A DNA stretch of 64,000 bases from the NCBI GenBank assembly GCA_958435945.1, contig CAUBIC010000009.1, positions 1 through 64,000 of the forward strand. The letters run 5' to 3'. Both the position numbers and the translations under genes were made by a program. Of the stretch, positions 42,372 to 50,804 are shown piece by piece; position 1 is the first letter of the stretch; each line of letters opens with the position of its first letter. The DNA comes from an uncultured Collinsella sp. GTDB taxonomy: Bacteria; Actinomycetota; Coriobacteriia; Coriobacteriales; Coriobacteriaceae. The notes under the pieces are model-generated. The model was not told the DNA's origin. It searched no databases and worked only from the letters and a program-made list of their open reading frames with translations.

Positions 42372-42460
42372 CCGCCCCCGCGTAAGCGAAGACGGCCACT
42401 TCTCACGATGTAAACGTGCACTGGAGTTGGCAAGACCCGCTGCAACGGGTGCCATCCGTG
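42330..42460 (-). ncRNA. Candidate antisense RNA to the small toxin
   Basis: On the minus strand TTGCGA (42489-42494) and TAAGAT (42466-42471) are 17 nt apart, a fair promoter. Transcription from about 42460 would run leftwards over the 3' end of the peptide gene. The region can form small hairpins (ACCCG/CGGGT). The end point is a guess. The rest of 42372-42606 holds no gene. Confidence 0.3.
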
Positions 42461-42606
42461 CCTCTATCTTATCTGCAAGCGCTCTGTCTCGCAAGCGTTG
42501 CGGCAACTGGGTGAAAGGCGCGAGCGGGTGAATTCGTGTCCGCACGGGCCCGTAAACTTCTCAGTAAGGTTAAGCGCCGGTTTATCCGGTCGTTAGAGGA
42601 GCTGCC

Positions 42607-42933
42607 ATGTACGAGCCTTCACGTGTTCTTTTGTCGTTTCATATCGCAGGATTTCAGTATGCCGACGGTGCCTTGGTCCTGGGCGATCTTAAGGTCGGCG
42701 ATAAGCTGACGCTGTGTGCCGAGCGCGATAATCCCCATGACCCTGAGGCGGTTGCGATCTATTACGGCAACACCAAGCTCGGCTATGTTCCGGGAAACGA
42801 GGTCGGCCCGCTGTCCTTGATGATGTATTACGGCCATGAGGACGTATTTGAGGCCCGCGTGCAGCAGGTCGCTCCCGAGCGCAGCCCGTGGCATCAGGTG
42901 CGCGTTGGCCTCTACGTGGTGGATGCCCGCTAA
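42607..42933 (+). CDS. Stand-alone HIRAN-domain protein
   Basis: A 108-residue protein that is almost entirely a HIRAN domain: FHIAGFQYADGA, VGDKLTLCAERDNPHDPEAVAIYY and KLGYVPGNEV. In eukaryotic helicases (HLTF) this domain binds single-stranded 3' DNA ends; small bacterial versions are of unknown role but are often near DNA-repair or nuclease genes. AGGAG lies 6 nt before the ATG. It is followed after 18 nt by a 59-residue protein in a likely operon. Confidence 0.88.
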   Translation: MYEPSRVLLSFHIAGFQYADGALVLGDLKVGDKLTLCAERDNPHDPEAVAIYYGNTKLGYVPGNEVGPLSLMMYYGHEDVFEARVQQVAPERSPWHQVRVGLYVVDAR

Positions 42934-42951
42934 TCGGTAAGGGAGGCGGCC

Positions 42952-43131
42952 ATGTTTGATGACGACGACCAGTTCGATCTGACAGGCGATCCGTTTGAGT
43001 GGGATCTGCTACTCGACGACGATGAGCTGGAGCAGGACCGTAAGAAGCGGCAGGACAAGAACGCCCGGGGCGACGCGTCGAAAAAGCAAGACAAGCGCCG
43101 CCGCGGACTGTTCGGCGGGCTCTTTGGATAA
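42952..43131 (+). CDS. Small protein with acidic front and basic tail
   Basis: A 59-residue protein not matched to a family. The first half is acidic (MFDDDDQFDL, LLLDDDELEQD), the second is strongly basic (KKRQDKNARGD, KKQDKRRRG), and it ends GLFGGLFG. GGGAGG precedes the ATG at good spacing, 18 nt after the HIRAN gene, so it is probably translated from the same mRNA. The charge split suggests a nucleic-acid or partner-binding linker. No membrane segment. Confidence 0.65.
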   Translation: MFDDDDQFDLTGDPFEWDLLLDDDELEQDRKKRQDKNARGDASKKQDKRRRGLFGGLFG

Positions 43132-43151
43132 CCTCCGCATCGCTGCGTCTG

Positions 43152-43157
43152 TATACT
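43152..43157 (+). promoter_or_regulatory. Probable -10 box (TATACT)
   Basis: TATACT followed by TAGCACG, 41 nt before the metallophosphoesterase start. Confidence 0.35.
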
Positions 43158-43197
43158 TAGCACGAGTTGAACACGTTGCGAAATGAGGACAGAGACG

Positions 43198-43743
43198 ATG
43201 ATGTGGTTTACCGCCGACCTGCACCTGGGCGATACGAATATCTTGCACGACATGGATCGACCGTTTGATTCGGTCGAGGAGATGAACCGCAAGGTCATCG
43301 ATGCCGTGAATGAGTGCGTGGCGGCGGACGACCGTCTCTATATCTTGGGAGACTTTACCTATCGTTTGCCCCTGGCGGATGCTGTGCGCCTGCGCGAGCG
43401 TATTGCCTGCCAAAACGTGACGCTCATACGGGGCAACCATGACGGCGATTGGGAAGATCCGGACGCGCCGCGCATTTGGGATGAGGTGCGCGATTATCTG
43501 GAGGTTGCCCCCGGCTATGCCAAGGGTCATCGCCTGGTTATGAGCCACTACCCCATGCTCAGCTGGAACGGCAAGGCACGCGGCGCCATCATGCTGCACG
43601 GGCATATCCACAGCAGGGGAGACCGCACCAACGCACGCAACCGCGATCGCGAACGTCCTATCTTTCGCTACGATGTCGGCCTCGATGCCAACGACTACAA
43701 GCCCGTAAGCCGCGATCAGATTCTTAGCTTCTTTGGGCTGTAA
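43198..43743 (+). CDS. Calcineurin-like metallophosphoesterase
   Basis: A 181-residue enzyme with the complete metal-site series: DLHLGD (D-x-H), GDFTYR (GD), GNHDGDW, MSHYP and HGHIH. It resembles the short YfcE/phage-type group that hydrolyses cyclic or other phosphodiesters; the natural substrate is unknown. ATG 43198 follows GAGGAC at 7 nt; an ATG five codons earlier lacks a ribosome site. It is followed by a palindromic repeat rather than a typical terminator. Confidence 0.88.
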   Translation: MMWFTADLHLGDTNILHDMDRPFDSVEEMNRKVIDAVNECVAADDRLYILGDFTYRLPLADAVRLRERIACQNVTLIRGNHDGDWEDPDAPRIWDEVRDYLEVAPGYAKGHRLVMSHYPMLSWNGKARGAIMLHGHIHSRGDRTNARNRDRERPIFRYDVGLDANDYKPVSRDQILSFFGL

Positions 43744-43749
43744 TTCTCG

Positions 43750-43784
43750 AACCACCACAAAGGACAGGCACCTTTGTGGTGGTT
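43750..43784. repeat. Palindromic repeat of the CCACCACAAAGG family
   Basis: AACCACCACAAAGG pairs with CCTTTGTGGTGGTT around ACAGGCA, 6 nt after the metallophosphoesterase stop. It resembles 616-648, and its GGACAGG core recalls the repeats at 10770 and 57861. Confidence 0.65.
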
Positions 43785-43879
43785 CTGGCGCTGTTGCCAT
43801 TATGGCGGCGGCGTCTTTTTTGTCCGTGCGGCGCGGTAGAGTGTAAGCGGTTGAAATTTGCGTCCATCGAGGAGCTGCT

Positions 43880-45637
43880 ATGAACGAGATCAAGTGCCCG
43901 CATTGTGGCGAAGTTTTTAAGGTCGATGCGTCTGGCTATGCGGACATCGTCAAGCAAGTGCGCAATGCCGAGTTTTCGCGCGACCTGGATGAGCGTGTGA
44001 AGACAGTCCAGCGCGAGGGCGAGCAGGCGCTGGAGCTTGAGCGCTCGCGTTCGACGGCTGCCTTGCAAAAGGCAGAGTCTCAGCGCAACGCTCAACTTGT
44101 CGAGCAGAAGAACGCCGCGGAGCAGAAGCTGGCACAAGAGGTTGCCAAGCGCGACGCTGAGCTTGCCGAGCTGCGCGCCAAGCTCGAGGGCGCTGCCACA
44201 GAGCGCGAGAGCGCAAGTCAGCGCGCGGCGGTTGAGGCCCGTGCCGATGCTCAGAAGGAGAATGCTGAGCTTCAGCGCGAGATCGACAATTTGCGTGCGC
44301 AGCTGGGACGCAAAGATGACGAAGCCAAGCTTGCCGAGTCGGCGGCGCGCAACGCTGCTCAAAACGATTTAGCTGCACGTGATGCTCAGATTGCCGAGCT
44401 GCAGGCCAGGCTTGCCGCGGCGGACAAGGCCCAGGAGATGGCGCTTGCCGCTGCCGCGGCAGAGTCGCAGCGTGAGCTCGATGCCGCTCGCAGCGAGGCC
44501 GAGCGCGTGCTTGCCGACTACCGCGCGACGGTGCAGGAGAAGTTTTCCGCCGCAAAGGCACAATCTGAGCAAGAGGCCGAGGGTCTGCGTGCCCAGTTGC
44601 GCGAGCAGGAACTGATGGCAAAAATGAACCTGTCAGAGGCGGTCGCCGCGGCGGAGCGAGAGCGCGATGAAGCACGTGCCAAGCTGACGAGCGAGCTGGC
44701 AGTGCGCGATTCTCGCGAGGAGCAGGCCAAGGCGGCACACGAGCTCGAGCTTGCGCAGGCCAAGCGCGCGAGCGATGACCTGATTCGCTACAAGGATGAA
44801 GAGATTGAGCGCCTTAAGGACATGAAGGTCCGCCTGTCCACCAAGATGGTGGGCGAGTCGCTCGAACAGCATTGCGAGACCGAGTTCAATCGCCTGCGCA
44901 TGACGGCGTTTCCCAATGCATACTTCGAGAAAGATAACGATGCATCCGAGGGCACCAAGGGCGATTTTATCTTCCGTGAGTGCGATGCGAGCGGTAACGA
45001 GGTCATCTCGATCATGTTCGAGATGAAAAACGAGAACGACGAGACCGCGACCAAGCACAAGAACGAGGATTTCTTTAAGAAGCTCGACCACGATCGCCGC
45101 CAAAAGGGCTGCGAGTACGCAGTGCTCTGCACGCTGCTCGAACCCGAGAGCGAGCTTTACAACGCCGGTATCGTGGATGTGAGCTACCGCTACGAGAAGA
45201 TGTACGTGATCCGCCCACAATTCTTCATTCCCATGATTACGCTGCTGCGCAACGCCGCCATGGGTTCGCTGCGCTATAAGCAGGAGCTGGCGGAGTACAA
45301 GCAGCAGAATATCGACGTCACGAACTTCGAAGCCAAGATGGAGAAGTTCAAGGACGGCTTCTCGCGCAACTACAACCTGGCGAGCAAGCAGTTCGAGTCG
45401 GCGATCAAGGAGATCGATGCCGCCATTAAGCAGCTCGAGAAAACCAAGGACGACCTGCGTCGCAGTACCGAGAATCTGCGTCTGGCCCACAACAAGGCCG
45501 ATGAGCTTACCATTCGCAAGCTCACGTGGGGCAACAAGACCATGAAAGCAGCATTTGATGAGGCACGCGAGACCGCGTCGGAGACAGGCGATGAGCCAGC
45601 CGAGGCGGATTCGTATGAGGTCGAGGATGCCGAGTAA
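43880..45637 (+). CDS. DUF2130 protein: zinc ribbon, coiled coil, nuclease-like domain
   Basis: 585 residues. An N-terminal half zinc ribbon (CPHCGEVF) is followed by a long Ala/Glu/Arg-rich coiled coil (about 30-305) and the DUF2130 domain (about 320-520). The domain contains DFIFRECDASGNEVISIMFEMKNE, where Asp and Glu-x-Lys fit a PD-(D/E)xK nuclease fold, then DHDRRQKGCEYAVLCTLLE. The C-terminus is again helical with an acidic end. Members are cytosolic, widespread and uncharacterised; DNA processing is suspected from the fold. A TAGAGT -10-like box lies at 43837. Single gene, with a strong terminator. Confidence 0.88.
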   Translation: MNEIKCPHCGEVFKVDASGYADIVKQVRNAEFSRDLDERVKTVQREGEQALELERSRSTAALQKAESQRNAQLVEQKNAAEQKLAQEVAKRDAELAELRAKLEGAATERESASQRAAVEARADAQKENAELQREIDNLRAQLGRKDDEAKLAESAARNAAQNDLAARDAQIAELQARLAAADKAQEMALAAAAAESQRELDAARSEAERVLADYRATVQEKFSAAKAQSEQEAEGLRAQLREQELMAKMNLSEAVAAAERERDEARAKLTSELAVRDSREEQAKAAHELELAQAKRASDDLIRYKDEEIERLKDMKVRLSTKMVGESLEQHCETEFNRLRMTAFPNAYFEKDNDASEGTKGDFIFRECDASGNEVISIMFEMKNENDETATKHKNEDFFKKLDHDRRQKGCEYAVLCTLLEPESELYNAGIVDVSYRYEKMYVIRPQFFIPMITLLRNAAMGSLRYKQELAEYKQQNIDVTNFEAKMEKFKDGFSRNYNLASKQFESAIKEIDAAIKQLEKTKDDLRRSTENLRLAHNKADELTIRKLTWGNKTMKAAFDEARETASETGDEPAEADSYEVEDAE

Positions 45638-45656
45638 GGCATAGCATATAGTGCAA

Positions 45657-45694
45657 AAGCGGGGCCGCTGACTATATTGCCAGCGGCCCCGCTT
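45657..45694. terminator. Bidirectional terminator
   Basis: AAGCGGGGCCGCTG pairs with CAGCGGCCCCGCTT, A-rich before and T-rich after, between convergent genes. Confidence 0.85.
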
Positions 45695-45715
45695 GTTTCG
45701 TTCCAGTATTTTCGG

Positions 45716-48397
45716 TTAGTCCTCGAGCAGGTCCTCGATAAAACCGACGCGGTAGTTTTTGAAGATGACCTCGCCGCCGTCCTGCGTGGCGTCCAGATCG
45801 ACATCGCCCATGATGCCAAAGTCGTGGTCGCCATCCTCGTCGGCAAAGATCTGGTGCACGTGCCATACGTGCGCGGTCTTCTCGTCGGACTCATCGATGG
45901 AAAACATCGCGGCACTGCGGGCATCTCCGTCGGTGAGGATCTCCTCGTGCTGCTCGTGGTAGGCATCGAGCGCCTTTTGCCAGCGGATCTCGCTCATGCC
46001 CCAGTCGTCGTCGAGTTCGCCCAGGTCGCGAACGTGTCCGCGGGCTGCAAGGGCCACGCGGCGGAAGAGTGCATTGCGTACCAACAGCGTACAGCCGCGG
46101 CGGTCCGCCACGACCTCGTCGATGCCCTGCGGCGGCGCGGCGTCGAGGGCCGCCGGGTTGCCGGCGTTCTCCCACTCGTCCACCAGGCTCGAGTCCACCG
46201 AGCGCACCACAAAGCCCAGCCACGAGATAATGTCGCGCAGGCGCTCGTCGCGCTTCTCAATGGGTACGGTGCGGTCGAGCGAACGGTAAGCCTCTGCCAG
46301 GTAGCGCAGCAAAATGCCCTCGGAGCGGGCGATGCCGAGCTTTTGAATGTAGCCCTTAAAATCGCTCGCGCTTTCCAGCATATCGCGCAGGACGCTCTTG
46401 GGAGAGAGCTGGTAGTCGTTTGCCCAGGGTACTTCCTGGCAGTACTTGTCAAAAGCGGCGTCGAGCAAATCCTCGAGCGGCTTTTCGTACGTAACGTCTT
46501 GAATGCGCTCCAGACGCTCCTCATATTCAATGCCGTCGGCCTTCATCTCGGCCATAGCGCGATCGCGTGCGGCGCGCTCCTGTGCGCGCAGCACCTGCTT
46601 GGGATCCTCGAGCGTTGCCTCGACCATCGAGATCAGGTCCATGGTATAGGTCTCGCTCTCGGGATCGAGCAACTCCAGCGCGGCAAGCAAAAACGGCGAG
46701 AGCGGCTGGTCGAGCGCAAAGTCCTCGGGCAGGTCGACCGTCAGCGCATAGTCGATGTCCGGCGCGGCGTCAGCCGGAGCGTCGGGTGCGTGTGGCACCT
46801 CGGTGCGCACGACGACGCCGGAGTCGATGAGCGTGGCGAAGATTTCGTCGGCGCGAACCTCGAGCTTGGCCTTTTCCTCGGGGGTCTGCAGGCTTGTCTC
46901 GATGAGGTCGTGTACGCGGGCTCGGGCATTGCCGCCCTGCTCGACCACGCTAATCACCATGGAGTGCGTGATGCGCAGGCGCGGCTTGAGCGTCTCGGGC
47001 TGCGTCTCGATCAGGCGCTCAAAGGTCTGCTTGTTCCAGGTGACAAAGCCCTCGGGGGCCTTTTTCTTTTTAATCTTGCGGAGCTTTTTGGGATCGTCGC
47101 CCGCTTTGGCCATAAGCTTGGCATTCTCGATCTCGTGCTCGGGTGCCTCGGCAATTACCATGCCCTCGGTATCGAAGCCCGAGCGGCCGGCGCGACCGGC
47201 TATTTGATGGAACTCGCGGGCGCGCAGACGACGCATCTTGTAGCCGTCGAACTTGGTGAGCGCGGTGAGCACCACGGTGTGGATGGGTACGTTGATGCCG
47301 ACGCCGAGCGTATCGGTGCCGCAGATGACGGGCAGTAGGCCCTGCTGCGCCAGGCGCTCGACCAATAGGCGATAGCGCGGCAACATGCCAGCATGGTGCA
47401 CGCCGACGCCGCATCCAAGCAGACGTTTGAGAATCTTTCCGAAGGCCGTCGAGAAGCTCGTGCCCTTGGCCGCCTCCTTGATGGCCTCGCGTTGCTCCTT
47501 GCTGGTGATGCCAAAATTGGCGAGCGACTGTGCCGTTGAAAGTGCGGCATCCTGGCTAAAGTGCACGATATAGAGCGGGGCCTCGCCACGGCGCATGGCC
47601 AGCTCGACCGTGCCCTCGAGGGAGGTCGTCACATAGTCGTAGCTCAGCGGAACAGGACGCGGGGCATCGACAACCAAGTCGCAAGCAGCGCCGGTGTGCT
47701 CCTCGAGCGAGGCGGCGATGGCGGTGACATCGCCGAGCGTGGCGCTCATGAGCATGAATTGCGTGTGGGGCAGGGTGAGCAACGGCACCTGCCAGGCCCA
47801 ACCGCGATCGGGGTCGGCAAAGTAGTGGAACTCATCCATGGCCACGCAGCCCACATCGGCGTCCTCACCCTCGCGCAGCGCATCGTTGGCAAGGATTTCG
47901 GCCGTGCAGCAGATGACGGGCGCCTTGGTGTTGATATGCGTGTCGCCGGTGATCATACCGACGTTATCGCGGCCGAGCACCTGTACCAGATCGAAGAACT
48001 TTTCGCTGACCAGGGCCTTGATAGGGGCCGTGTAATAGCAACGCTTGCCCTGCGCCATGCCCATAAAGAGCATGCCCAGCGCGACGAGCGATTTACCCGA
48101 TCCGGTCGGTGTTCCCAAAATGACGTGATCGCCGGCAGCCAGGTCCATGAGGGCCTCTTCTTGGTGATCCCACAGTTCAATGCCGCGATCGCTCGTCCAT
48201 TCAAAGAAGCGTTCGAAGGCCTGATCGGGCGTGAGCCATGGTTCGGGCTCGCTGCCGTCCTCGGGCTCCCACCAGGTGGGGGAGAGCGCGCCGAGCGAGC
48301 CGAACTCGGCTTCGGTTCCCGTGCCGCCCGAGAATGAGCTGGCAGCGCCGGCGACGGAGACGGTGCTGGCGGCGGTATCTGTCGTGGTTTGTGCCAT
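45716..48397 (-). CDS. Ski2-like DEAD/DEAH-box helicase with DUF3516 C-terminus
   Basis: 893 residues. Helicase motifs: Walker A GTPTGSGKS, motif Ia YTAPIKALVSEKF, motif II DEFHY, motif III SATLGD, and motif VI HQIAGRAGRSGFDTEG. The C-terminal ~400 residues match the DUF3516 region found in actinobacterial Ski2-like helicases. It probably unwinds RNA or DNA using ATP; its true substrate is unknown. The N-terminal 40 residues are low-complexity and the start (ATG 48397) has only a weak ribosome site. It is convergent with the DUF2130 gene. The upstream region carries 119-bp element copy C. Confidence 0.87.
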   Translation of the reverse strand: MAQTTTDTAASTVSVAGAASSFSGGTGTEAEFGSLGALSPTWWEPEDGSEPEPWLTPDQAFERFFEWTSDRGIELWDHQEEALMDLAAGDHVILGTPTGSGKSLVALGMLFMGMAQGKRCYYTAPIKALVSEKFFDLVQVLGRDNVGMITGDTHINTKAPVICCTAEILANDALREGEDADVGCVAMDEFHYFADPDRGWAWQVPLLTLPHTQFMLMSATLGDVTAIAASLEEHTGAACDLVVDAPRPVPLSYDYVTTSLEGTVELAMRRGEAPLYIVHFSQDAALSTAQSLANFGITSKEQREAIKEAAKGTSFSTAFGKILKRLLGCGVGVHHAGMLPRYRLLVERLAQQGLLPVICGTDTLGVGINVPIHTVVLTALTKFDGYKMRRLRAREFHQIAGRAGRSGFDTEGMVIAEAPEHEIENAKLMAKAGDDPKKLRKIKKKKAPEGFVTWNKQTFERLIETQPETLKPRLRITHSMVISVVEQGGNARARVHDLIETSLQTPEEKAKLEVRADEIFATLIDSGVVVRTEVPHAPDAPADAAPDIDYALTVDLPEDFALDQPLSPFLLAALELLDPESETYTMDLISMVEATLEDPKQVLRAQERAARDRAMAEMKADGIEYEERLERIQDVTYEKPLEDLLDAAFDKYCQEVPWANDYQLSPKSVLRDMLESASDFKGYIQKLGIARSEGILLRYLAEAYRSLDRTVPIEKRDERLRDIISWLGFVVRSVDSSLVDEWENAGNPAALDAAPPQGIDEVVADRRGCTLLVRNALFRRVALAARGHVRDLGELDDDWGMSEIRWQKALDAYHEQHEEILTDGDARSAAMFSIDESDEKTAHVWHVHQIFADEDGDHDFGIMGDVDLDATQDGGEVIFKNYRVGFIEDLLED

Positions 48398-48520
48398 GTG
48401 GTTGCTTTCTCTCGCGATTATCCGCCAACTATTATGGCGTAGCGGCGGCGCGGGGTGCCAGCGCGCGAGAAAATGCAGGAAATGGGCGTTCTGCCCAGCC
48501 GTTTGGTGCAGTTGCCGGCT

Positions 48521-48639
48521 AAGTGAGTAGACTTTTTGCAATATCGCGAGCACATGACTTTTGCGTAAGGGATTTACCTGCGGTTTTAGTTTTCGTTATG
48601 CGGGTTGTGCTTGGCTATTGCAAAAAAGTCTACTCACTT
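48521..48639. repeat. 119-bp terminal-inverted-repeat element, copy C
   Basis: Same 16-bp termini and exact length as copies A and B, with internal ATTTACCTGCGGTTTT. Pairing extends through TTTGCAATA/TATTGCAAA with bases that differ from A and B but still pair. It lies between the trmB 3' end and the helicase 5' end. Confidence 0.85.
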
Positions 48640-48706
48640 AGGCTTGAGGGTCGTTCGTTGGCGCCTATTCGCGCTTGTTTGCCGACGCCACGACCATAAG
48701 AAGCCC

Positions 48707-49546
48707 CTAGGACTCTTGCGGCAGGCGCTTCTTGCCTTTGCGGGCGCGGTTTCTAAAGTTCTCGACGGCCTCTTCCATGCCCAGAGGTACATAGGTGAGC
48801 TCATCGAGGTTGTCGGGCAGGTAGCAGGCAAGGCTTTGCTCCTGCGCTCGGCCTGCTGCGAGTTGCTTTTCGGTAGGCTTCTCGCCGGGTGTGGCGCAAA
48901 TGCCATAGACAGCGGCACCCATCTCGCGCGTGCGGCACTCGTACTCGGTTTCGGGATGCTCGGGATGGTCGCGGCGAACGTCGTCACTTACCCAAAGTGT
49001 GTCGTAGCCTGCCGCGGCAAACTGTCCCAGGGCGTAATCGCGCAATGGTTTGCTGTCGGTGCGCAGCGTGACGGTGGCGTCGGCTGCAAAGAGCGGGCGG
49101 TAGAGCATCAGATGGTCGACATGGACGAGTCGTTTTTTGGCGTACTTGGCCTTGGGCTGCGGCGTGGGAAAGTTGATGGTGATGGCGTCGAGCTCGCCTG
49201 CGGCAAATAACTGCGGCAGCGATGCGGCGCCTCGGGGCAGGACGAGTGCGTTGGCCAGTTCCTGCTCGCAGATTTTCTGCGCGGCATAGGCGATGCAGAT
49301 GGGCTCCTGGTCCATGCCGATAAAGAGGGTGTTTGGCTCGTGGGCCGCGCGCTCTACAAGGTACGTTCCCTTGCCACAGCCAAGATCTAGGTGAAGGTGT
49401 TCGAAAGGCTTGCAGCCAACTGGCGCGCAAGCCTCGCGCCAATCTCCGGCATAGGCCTCGGGGTTCGTCTCAATAGCATCAACGTAGCGCTCCAGGCGCT
49501 CCTCGAGCACAAAGTTCTTAGGCGTGCGAACGTGGACGGCTCCCAT
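48707..49546 (-). CDS. trmB: tRNA (guanine-N7-)-methyltransferase
   Basis: A 279-residue class I methyltransferase that makes m7G46 in tRNA. The AdoMet loop LDLGCGKGTYL, GMDQEP, and the substrate motif ITINFPTPQPKAKYAKKRL (family: NFPDPWPK..H.KRR) are clear, as is the TEYE motif near the end. The C-terminal extension of about 60 residues beyond the usual length is Glu/Lys-rich. AGGAG lies 5 nt before the ATG. The AdoMet-dependent methyltransferase upstream lies on the same strand, 118 nt away. Confidence 0.9.
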   Translation of the reverse strand: MGAVHVRTPKNFVLEERLERYVDAIETNPEAYAGDWREACAPVGCKPFEHLHLDLGCGKGTYLVERAAHEPNTLFIGMDQEPICIAYAAQKICEQELANALVLPRGAASLPQLFAAGELDAITINFPTPQPKAKYAKKRLVHVDHLMLYRPLFAADATVTLRTDSKPLRDYALGQFAAAGYDTLWVSDDVRRDHPEHPETEYECRTREMGAAVYGICATPGEKPTEKQLAAGRAQEQSLACYLPDNLDELTYVPLGMEEAVENFRNRARKGKKRLPQES

Positions 49547-49664
49547 GAGGCTCCTTGGTCATAGTATGGAACGCATGGCCGCGCGTTCCGTCAATGGGAT
49601 GAAAAAGGGGTGGGCATAGTTTGCCCGAAAGACGCGGTGCGGCTCGACGGCGAGTCGTCGGTGC

Positions 49665-50537
49665 CTACAGGCGCTTGAGAATCACATAGCGGTTGAGCTC
49701 GCCGCTGCGACCGTCGGCATGGAAGCGCTCAAGCTCGCGCACGGGGACCTCGCCGCTCTTGTAGAACGTACGGACGCCGCGCACCAGGTCGGTGATCTGC
49801 TGATCGTCAAAGTGATGACAATAGCGGTAGGCGTGGCGGTCGTTTTGCCAGCCAATGAGGTGGTCACCGGCTTCAAACTGCGCGGAATCGTAACCCTCAA
49901 ACGGCGGGGTGAGCTCGGCGCGGGCCTCGGCGCGAACAGCCTTGCGCGCCATGCGCTCGTCGTTCATAAACTCCCAAAAGCTGATGGCGATGATGCCGCC
50001 CGGGCGCGTCTGGCGCACCAGGGCGTCGAGCACGCGTACACGGTACTCGCATGACGGCACGTGGTGCATAAAGCCAAAGCAGACCGAGATGTCGGCGAGC
50101 GGTGCGTCGAAAAGCACGTCGGGTGTCTCGGCGGGGTTGAGCTTCATGAGGGCATCGAGCACGTCGAGTTCCTGGAAGTGCAGGTTGGGAATGCGCAGGG
50201 CGTGGCCACGTGCATCGATAGCCAAATCCTGACACGAGTCGACACCATAGAACTCAAACGGGCAACTAGCATCTGCCGAGGGGTTTGCGCCGTCGACGCC
50301 CTTGGCGGCAAGTGCGCCGCCGGCGGCAAAGTTCTCGAATCGCATGTTGCCGCAGGCGAGATCGAAGACGCGGACGGGATGCTCGATTGTGGCGACGTCG
50401 AGCTGTTCGAGTGCGATGTCCATGGTGCGCACCCAGCCGGGCCACGGGGCCTGGCGCGTATCGGAAAAGGAAGCGGAGTGCTCGCGATAGAACGTATTGT
50501 TGAGCTGGATGAGCGATGAGGCGAAATCGCGGTTCAC
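49665..50537 (-). CDS. Class I SAM-dependent methyltransferase
   Basis: About 290 residues with a Rossmann methyltransferase core: motif I VRVFDLACGNMRFE, acidic loop YGVDSCQD, then DISVCFGFMHHVPS (motif IV area) and TRPGGIIAISFWEF. The substrate is unknown; the FGFMHHV segment and length recall small-molecule or protein methyltransferases rather than tRNA enzymes. GTG 50537 is chosen since GGGAG precedes it and further upstream codons look noncoding. It is divergent from the XRE membrane regulator. Confidence 0.83.
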   Translation of the reverse strand: MNRDFASSLIQLNNTFYREHSASFSDTRQAPWPGWVRTMDIALEQLDVATIEHPVRVFDLACGNMRFENFAAGGALAAKGVDGANPSADASCPFEFYGVDSCQDLAIDARGHALRIPNLHFQELDVLDALMKLNPAETPDVLFDAPLADISVCFGFMHHVPSCEYRVRVLDALVRQTRPGGIIAISFWEFMNDERMARKAVRAEARAELTPPFEGYDSAQFEAGDHLIGWQNDRHAYRYCHHFDDQQITDLVRGVRTFYKSGEVPVRELERFHADGRSGELNRYVILKRL

Positions 50538-50804
50538 GGCGCGGAACTCCCTCCGTTGGCGGTGCGGAATAAACAGTACGACCATACTACCGTTAACGCC
50601 GCAACGGGGACAACCGAGCCGTGGGTCATTGCTTTGTTTGGACACATTTCCGCAGCTCATATGTGCCCGCAACCGCCGGTTGTCAAAAATCTCACTAGAA
50701 TAGGTGGCATGCTTTTGGCGGTGGCGGATAGATTTTTAACTGTGCAAGGCGCCTTAAGAACAAAAACGGTCCGGCGGCACGGCTGGCATCACATAGGAGG
50801 AACC

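Noticed and set aside
45677..47338. A 553-codon plus-strand frame opposite the Ski2-like helicase
   Set aside because: Antisense shadow of conserved helicase motifs.
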